Assembly (NCBI GenBank): GCA_003427395.1
Contig: BFEA01000001.1
Coordinates: 11,403,787 to 11,443,515 of the forward strand
Source: Chara braunii
Taxonomy: Eukaryota > Streptophyta > Charophyceae > Charales > Characeae
Direction of reading: 5' to 3'
DNA length: 39,729 bases
A program made the position numbers and the translations under genes. The notes below the pieces were generated by a model that was not told the DNA's origin, made no database searches, and saw only the letters and a list, made by a program, of their open reading frames with translations. This document shows, in pieces, positions 19,427 to 26,965 of the stretch (its first letter is position 1; the number at the start of each line of letters is the position of its first letter).

Positions 19427-20894
19427 CTAGGGTGATGAGGGTAGTGGGTGAGGGAAACATGCACACAACTCACCGACTACGGAGGAAGCCAGATGAGGGG
19501 CGTTGGAGAAGCGACTCCACATCCTCTGGTACTGTTGAGCAGTCTCGTAGGCCTGCTTTGTGGTCGCGAAGGTCTGTCTCCAAAACTCTATGTGGTAATC
19601 AGGCGGGAGACTGACAAGAAACTTGTTGGTCAGAAGACCCTCTGGTAGGAGCGTCTTACCACAAATAAGCCGGATGTCTTGAAACACCCGGATGTGATGC
19701 TCCAGATTTGTCGGTGCGGAGGAACCGGGCCATCGGGTCTAGGTGACCTTATCTAAGGCGTCCGTCGGATCGTGCCGAGCGCCATAGTGGTCCTGAAGAA
19801 AGGTGGTGAAATCCATGAAAACGGGAGCCTCACCAATGCGAGTACGATGGGTATAATAACTCTCCTATGCGGTGAAAGCGCCGCCTCGCAATTTAGTGGC
19901 AAGCAAAGAGCATAACAACCCCTGACAAATATTCGTCGGTGTCAATGCATGCGTGGCTGCTTAAAACGAATGAGATACGGGAAGTGTGCCATCGTAGTCG
20001 AGTATATCCAACAAGCGCACAAGGGGGGGACCGATGTGCTAACAACGAGGGGAGGGAGGCTGAGGGGCCTGTACTGCGGCGACAAACGTCGGGTGCGTTG
20101 CAAGGGTGGAAAGGAGAGCAGGTTGTGGGCCATATCCACTAGTGAAATGTCCAGCAAAGGTGGAGGCAACGACCGCATGCAGTTGTGACGAAGTTTCACG
20201 GTAGGAGGGTAAAGGCGGAGGACCAGGTCCATGAAAATGAGCCTGTAAGACCAAAGTAGGAGTAGTGAAGGAAGATGAAGGGTGAGCAGTCTGTAAAGGG
20301 TGAGGCTGTCTCAAGGTAAGTACCTCCCCCTGGAGCTGCATTAAGGTGACCTGCAAGGTAACCACTCACTGGGTGTGCAGGGTCGGAGGTGGAGGGGTCA
20401 AAGAGGATACTCTGGCAGTGAGAAGTGAGGAGACAGGGGGGGAAAGGAGAACTCCGAGTCGTAATGCCGCGATATGTGCGGGGAGCTGGGAAGACGCACC
20501 GGGATGGGTAGTAGATGAGCCTGCTTGGCCAACTACCCGTGTCCGACGAGTAGTGCCTATGACAATCGTGGAAGCGGCACAGACTAATAAAAAGTGTCGC
20601 AACAAACGGGGTGGTCCAAGCAGCAACGTCACTCACCTGTGGTTAGGGTGAGTGTTGGGCCTGAGCAGTGGAGGAAGGGGAACCACCACGTCTCCGTGTC
20701 TGGAGTCGTGGGGAACCAGACTGAGAATCGATAGGGGATGGAGTGTAGGAGCGTTGGGGAGAACGATAGGGAGATCCCTTAAGGCAGTTGACGTTAAGGG
20801 CGAGCACATTGAGTTGCGCCTTCATGGGTCCAAACGCATTGAGGCGCGCTTGTATTGGTGTGAGGTGGGCCGCGAGGACGGTCTGAAGGTTCAT
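19427..20894 (-). pseudogene. decayed LTR-retrotransposon gag
   Basis: Read on the minus strand. The first part (20,894-20,643) has a Leu-rich helical stretch, then the frame changes near 20,635. A coiled-coil-like VVTLQVTLMQLQGEVLTLRQ follows, then a Pro-rich linker. The capsid-like part reads DILDYDGTLPVSHSF, LLCSLLATKLRGGAF, FMDFTTFLQDHYGARHDP, NLEHHIRVFQDIRLICGK and LLPEGLLTNKFLVSLPPDYH. This fits a Ty3/Ty1-type gag (D-G-T start, FL..HYG, H...FQ.I, LL.....SLP..Y). From 20,632 to 19,427 the frame holds with stops but no shift. The stops include TGA near 20,366, TAA near 20,036, TAA near 19,965, TAG near 19,874 and TAG near 19,740. It is dead, and no pol is attached. Confidence 0.6.
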
Positions 20895-21347
20895 AGGGGT
20901 CTGATCGATAATTGTTGGTTAAATGGTCGCCTGAGAGATGGATGACGCCGAAACGACCTTGGATGTACTCTTGTCCATATGCGGTGGATGGATGAGAGTA
21001 AACATGACAGAAGGTGGAAAAGGAGATGGGGAAAAACATGGGCTAGTGTGTGGAGAAAGAGGCCCACCAGTGAGAGGGAGAGGACCGTGGGAGCAGAGTG
21101 CATAGTCGTCAGTCGGCGCGCTCCGTGACCAGCGGGTCGCGCGTGAGAGGGTGGCACAAAGTCGGTCGAGGGGAGAGGATTCGTTCGGGTCTAGGGCGCT
21201 CGATGGGAGAAGGCAGGAGAGAAGGCGGGTGAGGAGAACCCTAAGCCTTAGAAAAACCCTTAGAAAACTCTTACCGGAGTTTGGGGGGTTAGGATAGAGT
21301 AGCGACGGGAGGGCGAAATAAAAACAAATAGATAGTAAAAATTCGAG

Positions 21348-21385
<38 letters not shown>

Positions 21386-21470
21386 AGCAGAAGGTAATGA
21401 GATAAATAATATATGTATATTTTTAATTTTCGGCAACATTTCCCCTATGTAGCACACCGATCATGTGCAG
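20895..21470. other. possible 5' leader of the gag element; poly(A)
   Basis: A minus-strand open frame (21,157-20,891) lies in the same frame as the main part of gag and could be its N-terminal end, but has no recognisable motif. An A-run of over 30 occupies about 21,349-21,382. No LTR or primer-binding site was identified. Confidence 0.3.
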
Positions 21471-21780
21471 AGCTTTTCCGAACGTCCGAACATGTTTAGG
21501 TGTTCGGCCGAACGCCTCCAGAATGTGTTCGACCGAGCATATATAAAAAAAAAAAAAAAATCTTTTTGATTTTTTATTTTTAACTGGAGTTTGATTACGA
21601 ATTTGGGCATACGTTCCTGATAAAAGTTGTTTGTATTATTATTTTACATAACATATATTTGTTTTAAATTTTTCTGATAACTTTTTTTTTATATATATTT
21701 TTATTTCGCGTTCGGAGGGTTTTGGCGTTTGTTCGCATTTGGTCACGAATGTTCGGGTTCGGTCCCCGAACCAGAACACG
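21470..21780 (+). repeat. AT-rich-core repeat family, copy 4 with GTTCGG arms
   Basis: The core (21,590-21,660: GAATTTGGGCATACGTTCC, AAAAGTTGTTTGTATTATT, ACATAACATAT) aligns more weakly with the cores at 4.67, 5.2, 6.45 and 22.1 kb. Here the arms are GC-richer and carry repeated TTCGG/CCGAA words. The left arm has CCGAACGTCCGAAC, GTTCGGCCGAACG and GTTCGACCGAGC. The right arm has GCGTTCGGAGGG and GTTCGGGTTCGGTCCCCGAA. The two arms could pair. Confidence 0.4.
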
Positions 21781-21986
21781 ATGTGCCAAGAGGAAGGAGA
21801 GACCATTAAAAGCACACTAAGTTTCAAAATGCCGCAACTTTGTTTTTATAGAAAAATAAATAAAAAATAAAAAAATTGGGAGATGGAGGAGAGTGAAGAG
21901 AAAACTAAGTCTTGGATTTTTCCAAAAATTCAGCAACATTTCGTTACCCCAATGGGGTCGAAGCGTGCCATAAAAAATAATGACTT

Positions 21987-22287
21987 CTAGGCTACCAGCC
22001 GGGCCACCCAAGTCACCCTATTTTCCCGGGCACCCCGACCGTGCAAGGACCAGGGAAGGTCCCAANAAAAAAAAAAAAAAAAAAAAAAAACGAAAGTCCA
22101 AAAAATCCAAAAAACAATTATGTTATGCAGAAGCATAAACTGAACAACGTTTGCCTTAGCGTCACATTGAAATTCCTTACCAAATTTAAAATAAAAATTT
22201 TCATAAAAAAATATTTTTATTTTGTTATTTTGTTATTTATTTTTTGCCAGGCTGGGCAAGTGGACCCGGGCCACTCTGGTAGCCTAG
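21987..22287 (-). mobile_element. complete 301-bp MITE with 12-bp TIR and 6-bp TSD
   Basis: The element begins CTAGGCTACCAG (21,987) and ends CTGGTAGCCTAG (22,276-22,287), perfect 12-bp terminal inverted repeats. TGACTT flanks it directly on both sides (21,981-21,986 and 22,288-22,293), a perfect target-site duplication. The interior has an A-run with one N (22,066-22,090) and the shared AT-rich core. Read on the minus strand it is collinear with the copy at 5,123. There is no open frame of note, so it depends on a transposase elsewhere. A 6-bp duplication with this TIR does not immediately identify a superfamily. Confidence 0.85.
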
Positions 22288-22516
22288 TGACTTAGTAAAA
22301 AAATGGAAAACTTTTGCCATCACTTCGTTACCCCCAAGAGGTCAAAATGTGTTGGAAAAAGAGAGTAGGGATAAAAGAGAAAATTTCGGTAGCACTTCGT
22401 TACCCCAAGGGGTCAAAATATGCGCCGATAATAGAAATAACTAAGTCCTAACAAGATATAGCGGTTCCACAACAAAAAAATAAAATTTTAAAATAAATAA
22501 AAGTAAAAAATAAAAT

Positions 22517-23011
22517 GAGAAAACTACGGTGCAGTCAGGGTTACAATTTGCAATTGCAGAACTGCGTTTTAAAAGTTTAGACAGGGCCAAAGTTTCACTT
22601 GCCGTTGAAACTCAGGCCGACCTTTTCTAGCAGTTCAGTCAGGCATATGACCATTTTTATTTTTATTTTCTCTCTTCACACGTCGCACCGCGTCGTGCCG
22701 CGACTGGAAAAAAAAAACAAAAAAAAAAACAGCCCCATTGTTGGGCCACGACCGAGATGTCTCGGCCCCACCCCAGACTGGCCACGACCGAGATGTCTCT
22801 GGCACACCCCAGATTGGCCATGATCCACATGTCTCGGCCACACCCCAGATTGGCCACGACCCAGATGTCTCGACCACAACCCAGATTGGCCACGGCCCAG
22901 ATATCGCGTGGTGGGGCGTGGCGGAGCTGGTCTACACAATTCATAATTAAGTCATTCGAACCTGGGTCTGTATTTCAATAGTGCAGAGATGGAGGCCAAA
23001 GAAGAAAAAGG

Positions 23012-23061
<50 letters not shown>

Positions 23062-23475
23062 ACTATGAATTCACGTAGGTGAAAGTTACACCAATGCTTT
23101 GAGGAATGTATATGACCAGTATGTGAGGACCGTGCGACATGTCGTTTTCTTTGTTTGCTTTTTGTTGTGAGGTCCTTGTAGCACCCTGCCAGCCAGGCAT
23201 GGCGGATTCCACGCGAGGCAACTAACTGCCTCGCTTTATTTAGTTCCAGACAAGTATTATAGCATTATGTATCGGACCGCAATCACAACATAAAGAATGT
23301 TTTTTTTTTTTTTTTTAATCTATTGTTCGTGGATAGACGAGGGTCTTGACTGAACTGCTACCGAAAGGCAATTTGAGTTTCACCTGCAATTGAAACTCGG
23401 CCCCTTACTTAAGTGCGAAATCTGTGTTTCAAATGCAATTACAAACTATTTTCATGACTGCGTCGAAGTTACCCC
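22517..23475. mobile_element. MULE-like non-autonomous element with ~125-bp TIRs
   Basis: The arm at 22,521-22,644 (TACGGTGCAGTCAGG ... AATTTGCAATTGC ... TTTCACTTGCCGTTGAAACT ... AGCAGTTCAGTCAGG) is repeated as a diverged reverse complement at 23,343-23,469. The latter, on the minus strand, has GACGCAGTCATG ... TTTGTAATTGC ... TTTCAATTGCAGGTGAAACT ... AGCAGTTCAGTCAAG. AAATAAAAT lies directly outside at 22,508-22,516 and 23,476-23,484, a candidate 9-bp target duplication as in Mutator-like elements, though it is A/T-simple. Inside are a 36-bp minisatellite, a 45-A run (23,012-23,056) and no transposase. Confidence 0.6.
22740..22916. repeat. 36-bp minisatellite, about five copies
   Basis: Units start at 22,740, 22,777, 22,813, 22,849 and 22,885. 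The consensus begins TTGGCCACGACCCAGATGTC and ends in CACCCCAGA. Because 36 is a multiple of three, several frames stay open on both strands with 12-residue repeats. This is a by-product of the repeat and not evidence for a protein. It lies inside the MULE-like element. Confidence 0.9.
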
Positions 23476-23539
23476 AAATAAAATAAATCAGAAAATAAGA
23501 AAAGAAATAGGGAATAAGATCATTTTAATTTTGTAGAAA

Positions 23540-24000
23540 AAATAAAATTTAAATCAAAGAGAAAGACAAAAAAAAGAAAAAAAAAATTAAAGCTTCAGGG
23601 GGGGAAAATAAAAAAGTGATGAAAAAATAGATAAATAGGTGAGAAAAAGAAAAAGATTGAAGTGGGAGATGGAGAGATGATGGGGTTGTAGTTGGGGGAG
23701 GGAAGAGGGGGATGAGGGTGAGAGAATGAGAGAGAAAGGGGTGAGAAAGGTGGAGAAGAGAATAAAAGATCAGTCGAAGAGAGTGAGTAAGGAGGAGAGG
23801 GGAGAAAAATATGGTGGAAAATGAGTGAAGAGGGAGGGGTTTGAGAAAACATTGGGAAAAAGAGGAGAGAAGTAGGGAAAAGAAGAGAGAAAAGTGAGGC
23901 AGGATTAGAAGTAGTGACGGAGTTAGAAAAAATGATTAGATGATGGGGGAAGCAGAGAAAAAAAGGGTTGGGAGAGAGTAGATTAGTAAGTAGGGAGGTG
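23540..24000. repeat. C-depleted purine-rich tract (~450 bp)
   Basis: Between 23,641 and 24,000 the plus strand contains only six C in 360 bases, while G and A dominate. The complementary strand gives a 142-codon open frame of Ser, Pro, Phe and Leu, which is compositional. Such tracts can form triplex DNA. Its origin is not visible, but it is not a simple repeat of one unit. Confidence 0.8.
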
Positions 24001-24078
24001 ATACCAAACTCCTGGGTGACCAAAAGCAGAGAACACTACCAAAATCTATAGGATCTTGGCCTTCAAGGTGTTGTTGGC

Positions 24079-24326
24079 CTGTTGCCGCAATAATAAAAAA
24101 AATAACGATGATAATCTGGGGTTGGCTGAGATCTTTATCAGCCACCCTGATTGCATAGCCGCGCAGCCCCCTAGCCAGAGGGGGTCTTTACTGCTGCCAA
24201 ACTGCTGCTGCAGTAGTAAAAAAACAAAAACAAAAATCATCATTATAATCATCTGGGTGTGTTGAGATCTTGATCAACCACCCATATCCTACTGTAGTGC
24301 AGCCCCCTAGTCAGGGCGGTCTTCAA
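24079..24326. repeat. ~125-bp direct duplication with an internal dyad
   Basis: Two units (about 24,079-24,196 and 24,199-24,326) share AATAATAAAA/AGTAGTAAAA, GATAATCTGGG/ATAATCATCTGGG, TTGAGATCTTGATCA-type dyads and GCAGCCCCCTAGYCAG. In unit 1 TGGCTGA and TCAGCCA pair around GATCTTTA. In unit 2 the corresponding bases are GTTGA and TCAAC around GATCTTGA, so a C-G pair has been replaced by T-A with pairing kept. No protein frame explains it. Confidence 0.65.
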
Positions 24327-24342
24327 GATCTTCAGCAAGCTG

Positions 24343-24369
24343 CCACGTGGCATTGTAGATGGCCACGTG
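24343..24369. promoter_or_regulatory. two G-box (CACGTG) motifs 20 bp apart
   Basis: CCACGTGG at 24,343-24,350 and CACGTG at 24,364-24,369. G-boxes are plant bZIP/bHLH-binding sites. A TATAAAT string lies about 700 bp downstream at 25,071, followed by a pyrimidine patch. No gene downstream is identified, so a promoter role is only a possibility. Confidence 0.3.
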
Positions 24370-25554
24370 CGCAGTCAGCGACGACCACGACGCCGAGAGA
24401 GGAGGAATCATCATCATCATACGAGGGACGCTTGTTATAAGCGAGGATCTGTGCTTGTCAGCTTCCCGTACCCTTAAAAGAAAAATCCCACGTAAGCTTC
24501 GAAGTACGGGTTCTAGGCGATCGAGAAGAGTGGGGTTATTTTTCTTTTTTTCTTTTTCTTCCTTCTTGAAAAGAGAAGGGGGATGAAACAAAAACTTATT
24601 TTTCTTTTTCCATAATTGCCCCCGATGACTTTACGCGTGGTCGGTTCATGCCTGTGCCGAGAAATCCAAGAAACAGTTAGGAATTAGTGTGGGAGGGAAT
24701 TTTGATTTTTGCGCGCGCGACTGTTTTTTAATTTTTTGCATGCTGCGTAAACCCATTCCCTCGCTTAGCATCCCCACGCCATCTTCCCTTCTTGCCACAC
24801 ACTCCCTTCTTGCATACCTTTTCCTCTTCCCTTGAACGAAGTCTGATCCTCTCCTTACCTATCATCATGAACGACTAGTTGTGTGATTGGGATGGTTAGA
24901 TCAATGTGGTGAAAGCAGGAAGCGTGCACCACTTGAATGACCACCCCAATCACACAGAACGCTCGACTCGCATCCTTCGATATTTTTAGAACCTTGGCCC
25001 TTCTTCAGTCCTGCTTACCTACACCTTGTGCTGCCCGCACCTCACGCCGACACCCCGCCGCCTTCCTCGCTATAAATTCTCGCAGCCCCTTCCTCTCGTT
25101 TTCTTTGATCTCGACTACAATGCTGCGAGAGCTGTGTGCGAGGTCCGTGGCATCGAACAGGCTTGACGAGCCCAAGTGACGGCCAGAGTGACAACGTGGG
25201 ACGTGCTTAGCGATAGACTTGGGGTAAGACAGTCAGGGGGACTGAGCGATGGTGGAGATCGGACGCCGGCAGCGGCAGGGCCTTGTGGCTATGGTTGTCG
25301 GTGGTTCTGATGGACTGGGGGATGGGCCCAGGGCGGCTAGTCGTGTAAGGAATTTTGTATACTGAGGAAATCACTTTTATCTTCATTGCTGCTTGGTCCA
25401 AGTGTGTTGTGTGCAAGGTTTTGAAGTATGGGTATTATGTTGAATGCATGTTGTGGTATGAGAGTCTATGACTGTTGAATGTCTCACTGTCCAGGAAAGC
25501 TGGATGAGTATGTGTGTGGGCGCTTGCGGGCGCCTAGGCGGAGAGCTTCCAAGT
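24370..25554. other. unassigned; weak promoter-like combination near 25,071
   Basis: TATAAAT at 25,071-25,077, a pyrimidine-rich patch (25,085-25,110), then ACAATG at 25,118 opening a 19-codon frame (25,120-25,176). This is the order expected at a plant transcription start. The frame ends quickly and I recognise no coding exon downstream. (TCA)n-like ATCATCATCATCAT lies near 24,408. Otherwise nothing is supported. Confidence 0.3.
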
Positions 25555-25960
25555 CGTCCATAACCGTCTGCTGCGTTCCATGTGGTCGCTTTTTTCCACG
25601 CTACGGTCCCCCTAGTCAACTCATTGAGGGATCCTCCCCCCCCTCATGTGTTCCCATTCACACTTGCGTCCGTACCAGCGAGCAGTGCTCGCCCTGGTCG
25701 CTCCAATGAGCCCCATTCTCCCTGGTCTGAATCCCCTTTTGATCTCAGCTGGTCAGACTATATTCCCCTGTGGTACCACCCGAGCATCCACCTCGTTCCC
25801 ACTGAGCTTCTTTGCCACTTTCCAAAAAGAGGTGCTGGTACCCTTGACATCAGGCCCACCAGGCCCTCTGGCAAGGCTCATTTTCCGGAGGCAGGAGCAG
25901 AATGGGACCAAGGGCTAAAAACACGATTCAGACTCCTAGAAATATTGTCTACCGTGTGGG
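25555..25960 (-). pseudogene. 26S rRNA fragment (minus strand), strongly diverged
   Basis: Minus-strand blocks occur in the 26S order. GGTCCCATTCTGCTCCTGCC corresponds to rRNA GGTCGTACTCATAACCGCAT. It is followed by CTGGTGGGCCTGATG, then GGTGGATGCTCGGGTGG (rRNA: GGCTGGGCTCGGGGG). Then come GGGGATTCAGACCAGGGAGA (rRNA: GGGGACGGACTGGGAACG) and GCTGGTACGGACGCAAGTG (rRNA: ACTGGTACGGACAAGGGG), the last at about 25,660-25,679. Identity is low between blocks. Open frames here (for example 25,582-25,980 plus) are shadows of the rRNA-derived sequence. It covers a more 3' part of 26S than the pieces at 2.7 and 10.4 kb. Confidence 0.6.
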
Positions 25961-26010
25961 CGCGGGGAACACAGCCCTAAGGTAGCCAAATCAATGAGAC
26001 TAAGAGCTAA

Positions 26011-26013
<3 letters not shown>

Positions 26014-26055
<42 letters not shown>
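26014..26055. repeat. (GA)n microsatellite abutting the assembly gap
   Basis: About 21 GA units run straight into the N block. On the minus strand this lies downstream of the Penelope-like RT, at the place where its 3' end should be. Confidence 0.95.
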
Positions 26056-26965
26056 NNNNNNNNNNNNNNNNNNNNNNNNNNNNNNNNNNNNNNNNNNNNN
26101 NNNNNNNNNNNNNNNNNNNNNNNNNNNNNNNNNNNNNNNNNNNNNNNNNNNNNNNNNNNNNNNNNNNNNNNNNNNNNNNNNNNNNNNNNNNNNNNNNNNN
26201 NNNNNNNNNNNNNNNNNNNNNNNNNNNNNNNNNNNNNNNNNNNNNNNNNNNNNNNNNNNNNNNNNNNNNNNNNNNNNNNNNNNNNNNNNNNNNNNNNNNN
26301 NNNNNNNNNNNNNNNNNNNNNNNNNNNNNNNNNNNNNNNNNNNNNNNNNNNNNNNNNNNNNNNNNNNNNNNNNNNNNNNNNNNNNNNNNNNNNNNNNNNN
26401 NNNNNNNNNNNNNNNNNNNNNNNNNNNNNNNNNNNNNNNNNNNNNNNNNNNNNNNNNNNNNNNNNNNNNNNNNNNNNNNNNNNNNNNNNNNNNNNNNNNN
26501 NNNNNNNNNNNNNNNNNNNNNNNNNNNNNNNNNNNNNNNNNNNNNNNNNNNNNNNNNNNNNNNNNNNNNNNNNNNNNNNNNNNNNNNNNNNNNNNNNNNN
26601 NNNNNNNNNNNNNNNNNNNNNNNNNNNNNNNNNNNNNNNNNNNNNNNNNNNNNNNNNNNNNNNNNNNNNNNNNNNNNNNNNNNNNNNNNNNNNNNNNNNN
26701 NNNNNNNNNNNNNNNNNNNNNNNNNNNNNNNNNNNNNNNNNNNNNNNNNNNNNNNNNNNNNNNNNNNNNNNNNNNNNNNNNNNNNNNNNNNNNNNNNNNN
26801 NNNNNNNNNNNNNNNNNNNNNNNNNNNNNNNNNNNNNNNNNNNNNNNNNNNNNNNNNNNNNNNNNNNNNNNNNNNNNNNNNNNNNNNNNNNNNNNNNNNN
26901 NNNNNNNNNNNNNNNNNNNNNNNNNNNNNNNNNNNNNNNNNNNNNNNNNNNNNNNNNNNNNNNNN
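26056..26965. other. assembly gap (910 N)
   Basis: All bases are N. The gap begins in a (GA)n repeat and ends inside the Penelope-like RT frame, so it hides the RT catalytic palm motif C, the thumb and probably the 3' end of the element. Long open frames across it are meaningless. Confidence 0.99.

Noticed and set aside
22635-22981. 12-residue repeat proteins on both strands
   Set aside because: Produced by the 36-bp minisatellite, which is open in several frames at once.
23595-24023. 142-codon Ser/Pro/Phe-rich minus-strand frame
   Set aside because: The complement of a purine tract; its openness follows from the absence of purine-starting stop codons on that strand.
25978-25991. TAAGGTAGCCAAAT, identical to a 14-nt stretch of 26S rRNA on the plus strand
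   Set aside because: The surrounding sequence aligns with 26S on the minus strand in a different region, and flanks on plus do not extend the match, so it is probably chance.
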